From NCBI GenBank assembly GCA_008501825.1, contig QQUA01000013.1, positions 186,001 through 250,000 on the forward strand: a DNA stretch of 64,000 nucleotides, in the 5' to 3' direction. The notes beneath the pieces were generated by a model. The model was given only the letters and a program-made list of their open reading frames with translations, was not told the origin of the DNA and did not search any database. The DNA is from Planctomycetota bacterium. Lineage in GTDB: Bacteria > Planctomycetota > UBA1135. How positions within the stretch are numbered: position 1 is the stretch's first letter; the number at the start of each line of letters is the position of its first letter. This document shows positions 8,038 through 16,529 of the stretch, piece by piece. The translations under genes and the position numbers were made by a program.

Positions 8038-10206
8038 TCATTCTTTGGACTGCGGGTCAACCTCGTTAAGAACTGCATGAAACAATTGCCAAAATGCGAT
8101 ATCAGTGTCCACCAAGGAGGCAGGAAAGATGTCCATGTAGGAATTCCGGAACCGAAGATCTGCGGCTTGCAGCCTTCTTTCGATTTCGCGTCTGATGGGA
8201 CCGGAGTTGGTCATGACCAGCTTTGGAGGCTTTGAGTTGGGTTGAGTCAGCCCTCTTTGATTCAAGCAATGAATAAGGGAAAATACGACTTCAGCACCCT
8301 CCAAGTCCTCGGGATCGATGAAAAACGCTGCGACAATATCAGGTTTCAAGCTATCCAATGTGGACAAGATCGACGCCCTCGAAAGCGGGGATAGTTTCGC
8401 CGGAACCATGATTTGATGCTCCCCGCTCCCGCTCGACCTATCAGGATAAAAGTTGATCTTGCACACCTCTTTCTTGGAAGACGGATCAGCTTCCAACAAG
8501 GAGTCATCTTCAGTCAATAAGAGTGTGTAATCTTGAAAGAAATTTGAAACAAGGATCGGGCCACTTTTATTTCCCAAAGGCACGACATTCCTTCTCAATG
8601 ATAGAGCAAGATTCAAAACTGCGCGTCGAAAAAACTTTCGGCTCGCTAAGAACAAAATTCGCGGTGGCCGACCCTCCTGAAAGATGACTTCTTGAATCGA
8701 CATAATCAATCTTTGAGAGAAGGAATACGCGATTCTCTGGCCGGGAAATACGAAGATAGCATCATTGCCTCTCGCATTTCGAAGCGCATAATTTTTCCGG
8801 AGCTCCCGCTCAAAAACAGTGATTAATGTGGGAGCATCTACTCCATTCAAGTTCAGGGAAGTTCTCGGTAGGATTTGATTGCGAAACTGCCAGACGATTC
8901 GCTGGCTCTCCTTGTTCTCGGTTTCTGAATTGAGCAATACTCGGCTCGAGGAGATATTGCAGGCATTTTGAACGGAGTAATCCGAAATATTGCCGTGGAT
9001 GGCCGGTACTGCGGCCCAATCGTCAAATTCCCCAGATGCCGCTCCATCGTCGGGGCCTACCCTCTCAAGTCGGAAATCGGTTTCCTGACATTGATGTTTT
9101 CCATTCCCAGACTCAGTCAGATGCCTCCATCTTGGCAACCGAACAAAGATAATGCCCAAAGTAACGCCCAGGGGATCTCGGAAGGCACCTAGGATTTGGC
9201 TGGATTTGCTCGTCACAATGACCAAGTTATCGATCAAAAGAGCTTCCGTGTATTTGGCCTCTGGATTTGAACTCAACTTCAAATATTCATGACTCAAAAT
9301 TGGAATAAAGACGCCCTTCGGCCATCGAAAACGGTTTTGAATAATGACTCCTCTAGCCATTTCGATCGCCTGCTGCCCACTCCCGGAGACGATATAGTGA
9401 CCGGACATGGTACGAATGATCTTGGAAACTCTGGATTGATATTCTGCGGTAGCCAAGGAGAGAAATCTGTCTTTATATTGTGTCAGGTGTTGAAGGATGG
9501 CCTGAGCTCCAAGAGTAATGACAATGATTAACTTTCCGAATTGGATTTCCCTTATGTATTCGAAGATCCGGTCCGGTGTGCGAAGGATGATCACCACTAG
9601 TATCGGGAAGAAAGCAAAATTGAAGGCGACGATCACAATGAAGGAAAAGGGATGCTTCAATGCGAAACGAGAGGCCATCCTCCACCACATGACGAGTGTC
9701 TCCCAGGTATTCGGCCTTTTGGGATATCTTTGCGAAATATGAACTAGATATGGCATGACAACCATTGAGACGTAGAAAACTACGCTCAAGACCCAAAAGA
9801 AAATGGCTAAAATGAATGATCTAGTAATACTGATCTGGTTTTCACCGCCGCCAGCCGGATTCTTGGAATAAAGCGAAATTGCCAGATACAGCCAGACAAT
9901 TCCCGTTGCGACTCCCGACCAAACCATTGCATTGAAGATTCCCCACTCTTCAAGTCTTTTCTTCTTCTTTCGTACGAGCCCGATAATTACTTTCACCAAG
10001 CCAATCAACATCGCTGAGCTTGCTGCCAAAACTGCAATGCTAACAAGCATTCCGAACTGATATGGAAGTACTTTCAGCGGGGGTAGAGGATTGCTGATTT
10101 CGGCAAATATCCAGGAAAACGGCGTGAGGAAAATCGGCAGAAAAAATAAGACTGCGATTCTTACAATTTTGCTGGACGATTCATTCTTTGGGGGAGAGTG
10201 CAACAT
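8038..10206 (-). CDS. Six-helix membrane protein with diverged RCK / CASTOR-POLLUX-like cytoplasmic domains
   Basis: The 722-residue protein has six hydrophobic segments at about 15-36, 50-77, 88-110, 128-154, 184-206 and 220-238, then a long cytoplasmic part. At about 265-290 it reads GHYIVSGSGQQAIEMA, which resembles the start of an RCK/TrkA-N Rossmann fold ('GH.IicG.g..g...a'). A second such start lies near 530 (RILFLASRKFFRRAV). Near 625-715, 'IDPEDLEGAEVVFSLIHCLN', then a short strand, 'IRREIERRLQAAD', and 'FPASLVDTDIAFWQLFHAVL' recall the tail of the second RCK domain in CASTOR/POLLUX-type ion channels. I see no GYGD-type selectivity filter. Ligand-gated ion conduction is therefore an inference, and a signalling or sensor role is equally possible. 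It is first in a unit with the downstream unknown gene. Confidence 0.6.
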   Translation of the reverse strand: MLHSPPKNESSSKIVRIAVLFFLPIFLTPFSWIFAEISNPLPPLKVLPYQFGMLVSIAVLAASSAMLIGLVKVIIGLVRKKKKRLEEWGIFNAMVWSGVATGIVWLYLAISLYSKNPAGGGENQISITRSFILAIFFWVLSVVFYVSMVVMPYLVHISQRYPKRPNTWETLVMWWRMASRFALKHPFSFIVIVAFNFAFFPILVVIILRTPDRIFEYIREIQFGKLIIVITLGAQAILQHLTQYKDRFLSLATAEYQSRVSKIIRTMSGHYIVSGSGQQAIEMARGVIIQNRFRWPKGVFIPILSHEYLKLSSNPEAKYTEALLIDNLVIVTSKSSQILGAFRDPLGVTLGIIFVRLPRWRHLTESGNGKHQCQETDFRLERVGPDDGAASGEFDDWAAVPAIHGNISDYSVQNACNISSSRVLLNSETENKESQRIVWQFRNQILPRTSLNLNGVDAPTLITVFERELRKNYALRNARGNDAIFVFPGQRIAYSFSQRLIMSIQEVIFQEGRPPRILFLASRKFFRRAVLNLALSLRRNVVPLGNKSGPILVSNFFQDYTLLLTEDDSLLEADPSSKKEVCKINFYPDRSSGSGEHQIMVPAKLSPLSRASILSTLDSLKPDIVAAFFIDPEDLEGAEVVFSLIHCLNQRGLTQPNSKPPKLVMTNSGPIRREIERRLQAADLRFRNSYMDIFPASLVDTDIAFWQLFHAVLNEVDPQSKE

Positions 10207-10439
10207 GATTCAGCATGGACCACAACATAATTCCTAACGCTATTGCCGAGTCTTCCTTGCATATTTTTACCAATTAAGCAGGCGGAAGCCACGGCAACGT
10301 ACGATATCGCAAAAACAGAATTGGACATAAACAATCTTTGAGTAATAGTTTATTCTCGAGAAATGATCCTAAATCTAGGATCTTTCAATTAAAAAAGCCT
10401 AAATGCAATGGACTTGAATCGAGCAATTTACTTCCCTTT
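10207..10439. other. AT-rich intergenic region upstream of the membrane-protein unit
   Basis: This is noncoding by every frame I can follow and markedly AT-rich. It must contain the promoter of the minus-strand unit starting at 10206, but I could not single out a convincing -35/-10 pair. It also receives the terminator tail of the gene at 10503. Confidence 0.5.
10365..10382. promoter_or_regulatory. 18-bp near-perfect palindrome, possible operator
   Basis: GATCCTA-A-AT-C-TAGGATC pairs with itself at 16 of 18 positions. It lies about 160 bases upstream of the start codon of the RCK-like gene. No plus-strand gene precedes it, so a terminator role is unlikely, and an operator or a chance hairpin are the alternatives. 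Confidence 0.3.
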
Positions 10440-10487
10440 GGTGACAAAAATAAATTGCCCCACTTCAGGTCGAATCTGAAGTGGGGC
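10440..10487 (-). terminator. Intrinsic terminator of the FG-GAP gene
   Basis: On the minus strand a perfect 12-bp stem (GCCCCACTTCAG with CTGAAGTGGGGC, 10457-10487) with a 7-base loop is followed by a T-rich tract (AATTTATTTTTGT). This is a textbook Rho-independent terminator 16 bases after the stop of the gene at 10503. Confidence 0.85.
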
Positions 10488-10502
10488 TCGGAACAGACTC
10501 AA

Positions 10503-13040
10503 TCAGTTGAAAGTCTGAATCACTTGATTGCTCAACTCACAAGTGGCCGCATCCCAAGCTTGCAAGAAGATCGTGCGGCCGAACATGCCGGGTCCGACGA
10601 ACACCGAAGTATGCAAGTTCCCGGCACCGTCAGCTTGGAAAGGATTTCCAGCGGCGATGGGGGACCCCATGTTCAGATCAAAGCCAGGGCAAGAAGTCGG
10701 AGTCCATCCGCCGGTTTCCGACCAATAGAACTGCAACATGGCATTGGCTGCAGCGTTGCTCAACAGAACGTCGTTGGATGCGCCAGCGCTGCCGGGATTC
10801 AGGGGTTGTAAACGGGGTCCAGAAGCATTGCGGTAAATCACCAAGCTTCCATTTCCCCGAGCCGCACCCAAGACGTCAGGATCGCCGTCTTGATCGAAAT
10901 CAGCCACTCGAACCGAGATCGCGCCGATACTTTGAATGTCGAGGAGCCGGCTGTGCCAAACCGCCGGATTGACATCATCTCGATCGAACCATCCAATCTG
11001 GGCATCGAAGAAGGAGGCCGAAACGATTTCCATTTCTCCATCCCGATCCAAATCGGCGGCAGCGACTCCCCGAGCACCTTTAGACAACTCGTGCACTTCT
11101 TGAGCGGTCCAAGAAGGCTGGCTCGCCCCGTCACTTTCCAAGAACCAGATGGTGTTGTCGATCACTGACGCCGCCAGGATGTCGACGTCACCGTCGCGAT
11201 CGACGTCTCCGGTGGTCACGGCTCGAGCTCCCACCGCCATGTCCCAGATCAATTGAGGGACGAAGATGATTTGGGAATTCTTGGAATCGTTGCGAGCCCA
11301 ACCTATCCGGTGGTCGAAGTAGGAGGTAAACAAGACGTCCAAATCTCCGTCGTGATCCAAGTCCTCCAGAAATACTGATTTCGGGCGCCGCACTGGGGCG
11401 GCCACCCGGTAGCCGTTTCCGAAGCCGGGAACCGCAGCGCCGTCATTTTCCAAGTAAATGATCTTGTTCTCGTGATAGGGAGCCACGGCGATGTCCGGGT
11501 CGCCGTCGGAATCAAGATCGCCAACAGCCAGATCGTAAACTCCGTTTAAACTGTGGGGGATGTCGTGCTTTTGCCATTGCAACGGCGAACCGCCCAGATT
11601 TTCCCACCAGTCAATTGAATCGCCGTGAAAAGCCCCGGTGATCAGATCCAAATCACCGTCCCGGTCCAGGTCGTGGATGACCACAGCCCGGGCTCCCTCC
11701 ACTTGAGTATCGATGCTGTGTTGTTGCCACTGCAAAGGCTTTCCGCCAAGGTTTTCAAACCAGGAAAGCTGATCGTCCCCGAAGGAGACCACCGCAAAGT
11801 CTAAATCTCCATCCTGATCCAAATCGGCAACTTCTAAATCTTCCGGTTCAATCACGGATGCCGGAACCGGGACCGCTTGATGGAAGGCGGCTGCCCGGTG
11901 GTCGCGAAGATTTTCGAACCAAACCAGCTTGTCGTCGGCTTGAGAAACCGCCGCCACGTCCAGCAAGCCGTCTCCGTCAAAATCACCTAAATTCACGCTG
12001 GTCAACTCATCGGAACCGTTGCCGATCAGGTGGTCTTGCCATCCGGTTTTGGACCCGGCGTCGAATTGCAACCAGCGCACCGAATCGTCCAATTGGGAAC
12101 CCACGATCAAATCGACAACACCGTTGCCGGTGACGTCGCCCACGGCCAAACTGCGGGCGCCGTCAGCTTGATCGAATATTTGAGAGGGCAGCCAATTGCC
12201 TGCACCCATGTTCTCCAACCAATACACGGAGTCCAAGCCCAGAGAAGTGGCGAACAAATCCAGATCGCCGTCCCGATCGATATCGGTGGCCGCCACGGAA
12301 GTGCAATTGGTCCAACCGCTGGCCAAAACTTCCTCAGTCCAAGCCGGTGGCTGGCTGCCGTTGTTGTGGTAGAGCACCACTTGATCGCCGACTGCCGCCA
12401 CCAAGTCCACGTCGCCGTCGGCATTGGGATCCACGGCTAGAATCTGCCGAGGGTTGGAAGCATTCGGGTCGATGGTTCGCCCGGTCCAAAACGGTGGATC
12501 ACTGCCACTGTTTTCATACCAAACGATGCGATTGCCGCCGCTTTCCGAAGCGATGACGTCCAGATCGCCGTCCCGGTCCAAATCCACCGTAGTTGCCGCC
12601 CGCACGGAAGCTGCCACCGGGCTGATGAGATGCTCGGTAAAGGCTGGAGGATGGCCGCCGTCGCTTTCAAACCAACTCAGGCGGGCCGAAGCGGCCCAGC
12701 ACACCAGCACGTCCAACTTCCCATCGGAATTGACGTCGGCCACATGAACCCACAAGGGATCGTTGGCCGAGTCTCCCAGTAGGTGGGAAGTCCAACTCGG
12801 CGGGTTTTGACCGTCATTTTCAAACCAGTAGACGGCATCCCCATCTTTGGCGGCGACCACGATATCCAGATCCCCATCCCGGTCGAGGTCTCCGGAAGCG
12901 AGGTGCTGAGGACCGTCAGCGGCAGTGGAAATCAGGCTCTCCGATCCAAAACCGGACTGGGCCAGTAGAGGCGAGCCGAGCAGGAGTAGGCAAAGAGGCC
13001 GGCTTAGGGCGCGACCTAGAATTCGGGCTTCAGCAGACAT
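10503..13040 (-). CDS. Secreted FG-GAP/VCBS repeat protein with fourteen repeats
   Basis: An 845-residue exported protein. A signal peptide (about 1-28, hydrophobic core LCLLLLGSPLLAQ) is followed by fourteen units of about 50 residues. Each starts with a calcium-binding DxDxDGxxD loop (for example DLDRDGDLDIVVA, DVNSDGKLDVLV, DFDQDGDPDVLG) and contains 'v.WFEN.G'. Fourteen units would build two seven-bladed propellers of the integrin-alpha type; this is known of the family and inferred here. After about residue 740 a C-terminal beta-domain of about 105 residues (ending TCELSNQVIQTFN) follows, of a kind seen on other secreted proteins in this window. It probably works in adhesion or as a surface protein, with no enzyme motif seen. 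It is a single-gene unit with its own terminator. Confidence 0.9.
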   Translation of the reverse strand: MSAEARILGRALSRPLCLLLLGSPLLAQSGFGSESLISTAADGPQHLASGDLDRDGDLDIVVAAKDGDAVYWFENDGQNPPSWTSHLLGDSANDPLWVHVADVNSDGKLDVLVCWAASARLSWFESDGGHPPAFTEHLISPVAASVRAATTVDLDRDGDLDVIASESGGNRIVWYENSGSDPPFWTGRTIDPNASNPRQILAVDPNADGDVDLVAAVGDQVVLYHNNGSQPPAWTEEVLASGWTNCTSVAATDIDRDGDLDLFATSLGLDSVYWLENMGAGNWLPSQIFDQADGARSLAVGDVTGNGVVDLIVGSQLDDSVRWLQFDAGSKTGWQDHLIGNGSDELTSVNLGDFDGDGLLDVAAVSQADDKLVWFENLRDHRAAAFHQAVPVPASVIEPEDLEVADLDQDGDLDFAVVSFGDDQLSWFENLGGKPLQWQQHSIDTQVEGARAVVIHDLDRDGDLDLITGAFHGDSIDWWENLGGSPLQWQKHDIPHSLNGVYDLAVGDLDSDGDPDIAVAPYHENKIIYLENDGAAVPGFGNGYRVAAPVRRPKSVFLEDLDHDGDLDVLFTSYFDHRIGWARNDSKNSQIIFVPQLIWDMAVGARAVTTGDVDRDGDVDILAASVIDNTIWFLESDGASQPSWTAQEVHELSKGARGVAAADLDRDGEMEIVSASFFDAQIGWFDRDDVNPAVWHSRLLDIQSIGAISVRVADFDQDGDPDVLGAARGNGSLVIYRNASGPRLQPLNPGSAGASNDVLLSNAAANAMLQFYWSETGGWTPTSCPGFDLNMGSPIAAGNPFQADGAGNLHTSVFVGPGMFGRTIFLQAWDAATCELSNQVIQTFN

Positions 13041-13180
13041 GGGGAAGCTGCACGGGTTTACTACCGAAGCCCGTGGGGCTCCGGCAGCAAGGGAAGTCGA
13101 ATTCCAAGGGGCAGCGGCGGCCCCAACGGGGGGGACCGGAGGATCCGGGGATGCTTTAAGTTTAATCCGGGATCGGTCTT

Positions 13181-13209
13181 AGGGCAGGCAATATTTTTCT
13201 GCTTGCCCT
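13181..13209 (-). terminator. Terminator-like hairpin at the end of the PhyH gene
   Basis: AGGGCA-n-GCA pairs with TGC-n-TGCCCT, leaving an A/T-rich loop. It overlaps the TAG stop codon of the minus-strand dioxygenase gene. No T-run follows, so efficiency is uncertain. Confidence 0.5.
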
Positions 13210-14065
13210 AGACCCCTAGGTTTTTGGCCGGCCGGAACTTACGGGTTTGCCAGCGGCGCATCAAAGCTCCCAGAAAATGGTAACCCGGAGTCCCGCTGGT
13301 CTCGGATTTTGGCTGGTACGGGCCAGTCAAATAGGGCACATACATGGTCCGGCGGATGCTGGCTAGGCCTTTCCGGCTGGATTGAGCGACCCGATGCCAG
13401 AGGCGGCCGTCGTGGACGGTGAGGTCTCCCCGGCGGGTGGAGACGCAGATTTCCTTGGGATCGGCTTTGTGGGAAACAAAGTAGAACTTTCGAAAGCACA
13501 TGGACCAGAAACCCTGGCTGTGACTGCAAGGAATCAGGCGCAATCCTCCGTTTTCCGGCCCGCAATCGTCCAGGTGCAAACCGACGTTCAACATTTGCTT
13601 CGGCATCTTTAAATAGAACAAGTCCCGCAAACCATCGGTATGCCATCCGAGTTTGGGGTAAACGCTGCCGGGGAGGTTGATGTAGCGATTGATGACCACG
13701 CCATCTTTCTCTTGATCACCCACCCTGGCGTCGGCACCGATTAATGTACGAATCGGTTCAAAACGGGAGTGGTGGACGAATTCCCGGATCCTCCGACTAA
13801 AGGCGGAAGAAAAAGCAAAGCGCTGCAACCAAGTCTTTTCGCCGGGACCACGCCCCCAAAAGAGGGGCACGCCGTTGACTTTTCGGCGTCCTTCCTGGCG
13901 CCAATTTTGTTCTAACTGGTCCATTTCTTCCAAGATCATGTCGACTTCGTCCGGCTTGGCCACGCCCTCAAAGTGAAGGAAGCCGTAGTGATCCAGAAAA
14001 GCCTGTTGTTCCGGAGTAATGGTATCCAGCAGTTGGAATCGATGAGTGGGGGGAAGATCGGTCAA
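13208..14065 (-). CDS. Phytanoyl-CoA dioxygenase (PhyH) family protein
   Basis: A 285-residue cytoplasmic protein of the PhyH family of Fe(II)/2-oxoglutarate-dependent oxygenases. The iron-binding HxD pair is in GWHTDGLRD at about 141-143. The distal histidine is in 'TVHDGRLWHRV' near 223, and the 2-oxoglutarate-binding arginine is in SIRRTMYVPY near 236. The length matches the family (about 250-320). Bacterial members hydroxylate varied small substrates, and the substrate here cannot be told from sequence. The gene lies between the FG-GAP gene and a small membrane-protein gene on the same strand, with no functional link evident. Confidence 0.85.
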   Translation of the reverse strand: MTDLPPTHRFQLLDTITPEQQAFLDHYGFLHFEGVAKPDEVDMILEEMDQLEQNWRQEGRRKVNGVPLFWGRGPGEKTWLQRFAFSSAFSRRIREFVHHSRFEPIRTLIGADARVGDQEKDGVVINRYINLPGSVYPKLGWHTDGLRDLFYLKMPKQMLNVGLHLDDCGPENGGLRLIPCSHSQGFWSMCFRKFYFVSHKADPKEICVSTRRGDLTVHDGRLWHRVAQSSRKGLASIRRTMYVPYLTGPYQPKSETSGTPGYHFLGALMRRWQTRKFRPAKNLGV

Positions 14066-14116
14066 AGCGAATGTTCAGGATTGGGGTTCGTCCTTTCTAC
14101 CAAATTTCCAAACCCC

Positions 14117-14419
14117 TTAGCCAGCCCTTCGCTTTCGCCACCACTCCCGAGGCTTCCGAAGTGCCACCCGGGCGCGGTGGGGCAAACGAGTTTCCCAGGC
14201 GTTGATGCGCAAGCGCAGGCGGCGACTTCCCCAGCCCAACAAGGCCAGACCCAATAAATAAAAGGGGATGCCGGTCAAAATCGGAATCACCCAGCCGATC
14301 AGGCCGAAGACCAGACAAAACAAGCCCGCCACCACAGCCAAAATTTTGGCGACCGGGTGACGAAGGCCGACCTCCGGATCCAGCAACGGAGGCAGACTCG
14401 GTTCCGTGGCCTGGTTCAT
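14117..14419 (-). CDS. Small membrane protein of the PGPGW / putative transmembrane type
   Basis: The frame is open far upstream, but the sensible start is the ATG at 14419 (MNQATEPSLPP), giving about 100 residues. Two hydrophobic stretches (about 25-45 and 47-62, sharing GLIGWVIPILTGIPFYLLGLA) form a helical hairpin like that of the small PGPGW-type membrane proteins, followed by an arginine-rich cytoplasmic tail (RRLRLR...WWRKRRAG). Function is unknown. It is divergent from the sigma-factor gene, and its 5' end would overlap that gene's longest possible frame. Confidence 0.6.
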   Translation of the reverse strand: MNQATEPSLPPLLDPEVGLRHPVAKILAVVAGLFCLVFGLIGWVIPILTGIPFYLLGLALLGWGSRRLRLRINAWETRLPHRARVALRKPREWWRKRRAG

Positions 14420-14528
14420 GCTGCTCTGTTCTTGGGTTTGTGGAGCCCCTCCTTCCAATTTCGACCCGAAAGCCGGAAGTAGCCAGCAATTTTGCAACCG
14501 GGAAGTTCCGACTCCGGTATCAGAGGGC

Positions 14529-15062
14529 GTGGACAACACGGCCTCCCGCCCCAACCCGACCTCGGAAAACGCTTTCCGGGAGCGCTTGGTGGTGGAGCTT
14601 CAAGCCTTGCGAGGCTTCTTGTACCGTCTCGTTCTACCCTCGGAACGGGGGCGAAATGCCCTGGAGGACATCAGCCAGGAAGTGGCTAGCCGGGCCTTGC
14701 GGTTCGAAGCCAGCTTCGAAAGTTCGCGGCCCATGGGTCCATGGCTCCGGCAAATGGCGTTTCGCTGCTACTTGGATTGGCGCCGCGAACAAAGCAAAGC
14801 CCGACCGGAGATGAACGGATCTCAAATTTTGGAACGACTTCCAGGGTCGGAGGTGGATCTGGACCAGCAATTGGACACTCAATTCCTGTTGCAAAAGTTG
14901 CCGCAAGTGGAAGCGGATGTCCTGCATCGCTTTCACGCTCAAGAACAATCGGTGCAAACCATCGCCTCGGCCCTGGGGCTTCCAGAAGGCACGGTGAAAT
15001 CTCACCTTCATCGAGCTCGCCGCCGATTGGCGCGGCGGCCTTTTCCTTTGGAGGAATCATGA
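14529..15062 (+). CDS. ECF-like RNA polymerase sigma factor
   Basis: It directs RNA polymerase to a small set of promoters. Sigma region 2 is seen as 'NALEDISQEVASRAL...PWLRQMAFRCYLDWRRE', and region 4 as 'LPQVEADVLHRF...IASALGLPEGTVKSHLHRARRRL' with a clear helix-turn-helix. The frame is open from ATG 14406, but those first residues look non-coding. GTG 14529 is used here, and GTG 14589, with GGGAG six bases before it, is a good alternative. The stop overlaps the next start (ATGA at 15059-15062), so the two are translationally coupled. The gene after a group-IV sigma factor is usually its anti-sigma factor, which fits the context. Confidence 0.8.
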   Translation: MDNTASRPNPTSENAFRERLVVELQALRGFLYRLVLPSERGRNALEDISQEVASRALRFEASFESSRPMGPWLRQMAFRCYLDWRREQSKARPEMNGSQILERLPGSEVDLDQQLDTQFLLQKLPQVEADVLHRFHAQEQSVQTIASALGLPEGTVKSHLHRARRRLARRPFPLEES

Positions 15063-15520
15063 TTTCAAGGGAACTCCTTTGGCAGAAAATGCAGCGGCTT
15101 CTAGATGCCCGCATCGACCCTTTGGATGATCCGGAAATCCAGCAGGCTTGTTCCCAAGATGAAGCCTGGTTACAGGAAGTCATTTACCTGCGCCATCTGT
15201 TGCTTTCCAAAACTACGGTGCAAACGAAGTTGACTCCAAGATTTTGGCCGGCGGCGGTGGCTGCGACCCTCTTGTTGCCTTTGCTTTGGTGGCCGCAGCC
15301 TAGAAATTTTTCCCCGCCGGCTCCGGTTCCAAGAATTTCATCCGCCGCCACGGTAGTCCATCATCAGCGTTGGACTTTGCAAATTCAAAGTCCGCAAGGC
15401 AAACATCAAAGCTCACAACACTCTTCCGGATGGACGCAGGACTTCCGAGGTCCATCCTCCTCACCTCCCAATCCGGCCGTACAAAGCTGGCTTTGGTCCA
15501 AAACACAGCTAACCCCATGA
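15059..15520 (+). CDS. Small protein with one membrane helix, candidate anti-sigma factor
   Basis: A 153-residue product starting at the ATGA overlap with the sigma gene. The N-terminal 55 residues are soluble (LLDARIDPLDDPEIQQAC...) and short, as in anti-sigma domains but without the HxxxCxxC zinc motif. One membrane helix follows at about 63-78 (FWPAAVAATLLLPLLWW), then a Pro/Ser/Gln-rich extracytoplasmic tail. Position, topology and coupling suggest control of the sigma factor; sequence alone does not prove it. Its stop overlaps the next start (ATGA at 15517-15520). Confidence 0.65.
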   Translation: MISRELLWQKMQRLLDARIDPLDDPEIQQACSQDEAWLQEVIYLRHLLLSKTTVQTKLTPRFWPAAVAATLLLPLLWWPQPRNFSPPAPVPRISSAATVVHHQRWTLQIQSPQGKHQSSQHSSGWTQDFRGPSSSPPNPAVQSWLWSKTQLTP

Positions 15521-16497
15521 ATTCGATCGCACTCGTTTTCGGCCTGATTTGCACCGCATTCTGGCAAAGCCCTCAAACACCCGCCGAAGCTCCGGTGCAG
15601 GAACCGGTTTTAAGGGTGTACGACTTGGCCGACTTGGTCAACGCCCAAAAGATGGCCTCGCCTGCTCCCGAGAATTCTTCGGAAACCAAGCAAGAAAATC
15701 TGGCCGCCGAAACCCAGATTTGGGGGGAAAGGATCCTGCAACATATCCCCGAAGGCTTGGGAAAAGATCCGGAAATCGTACCCATGACGCACAACCAATT
15801 CGTGGTCAACGCCAACCAAAGGCAACACGATTGGATTGCTGCCTTTTTTCAAGCTCAACGCCGTCATCCGGCCATTCTTTTGGAGTCCGTTTTCCTGCAG
15901 GGAGCTCGCCAAGCGCTGCCGGATCACTTGGAAAACGGTTGGCGCATGCTCACCGCGCAGGAAATCGACGCTTATGAAAAGAGGTGGAGAGAATCCTGGA
16001 AAGGGGATTTGCTAATGGCTCCGCACCTTTTGATTGCCAATGGCGGGCAGGCGGTCTTAGAAACCATGCAAAGTGTTTCCGTGGTCCGGGATTGGCAATT
16101 CATGGACACCGAACCGGGGCCCACCACCTTGCTGATTCCCATTCTGGAGCAAGTCGAAGAAGGGTTGAGGTTGGACTGCGAAGTCCTCGGTCTGCCAGGA
16201 GGCACCATCCACCTGGAACTTGAATTCCTGCACCAGCGCCTGCAGCGACCGCTTCAAGTGCAAAAGCGGCATCTCCGCCTGGCGAACGGGGCTTCCCAAA
16301 CGGTGGAACAGGCGGAACCGGTGGTTTTGCAGGCCACCTTGGAATCCACCTTCCAACTTCCCTTGGGGCAAGGCTTATTGTTCGTCACCGAATTAGCGGA
16401 TCAGCCCGGCCAATCGATGGCGGTCCTGGTCAAGGTTCTTGATCCGGCGGTCCAAGCCGAGGCCAACACCAGGAAGGGGGATTCTAAAAAGCCCTGA
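15517..16497 (+). CDS. Exported protein with short secretin-N-like domain
   Basis: The frame is open from 15370, but the ATG at 15517 overlaps the previous stop and begins a signal peptide (MNSIALVFGLICTAFWQ), giving 326 residues. 'VLRVYDLADLV' near 40-50, 'NQFVVNANQRQHDWIAAFFQAQRRHP' near 95-120, and a following strand-rich half resemble the short N-domain of type II/III secretion secretins (the pattern 'vyDv.dLl' then 'lvV.gt...h..i...l..lr'). No secretin pore domain is present. It may be a periplasmic partner in a secretion or sensing complex controlled by the co-transcribed sigma factor. This is an inference from weak resemblance. Confidence 0.6.
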   Translation: MNSIALVFGLICTAFWQSPQTPAEAPVQEPVLRVYDLADLVNAQKMASPAPENSSETKQENLAAETQIWGERILQHIPEGLGKDPEIVPMTHNQFVVNANQRQHDWIAAFFQAQRRHPAILLESVFLQGARQALPDHLENGWRMLTAQEIDAYEKRWRESWKGDLLMAPHLLIANGGQAVLETMQSVSVVRDWQFMDTEPGPTTLLIPILEQVEEGLRLDCEVLGLPGGTIHLELEFLHQRLQRPLQVQKRHLRLANGASQTVEQAEPVVLQATLESTFQLPLGQGLLFVTELADQPGQSMAVLVKVLDPAVQAEANTRKGDSKKP

Positions 16498-16529
16498 ATA
16501 AGGTCGCTGGCCGTTCATAGGATGAGGCC

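Noticed and set aside
4098..10206. Prophage or defence island in the AT-rich block
   Set aside because: No integrase, phage structural gene, restriction enzyme, toxin motif or attachment repeat was seen.
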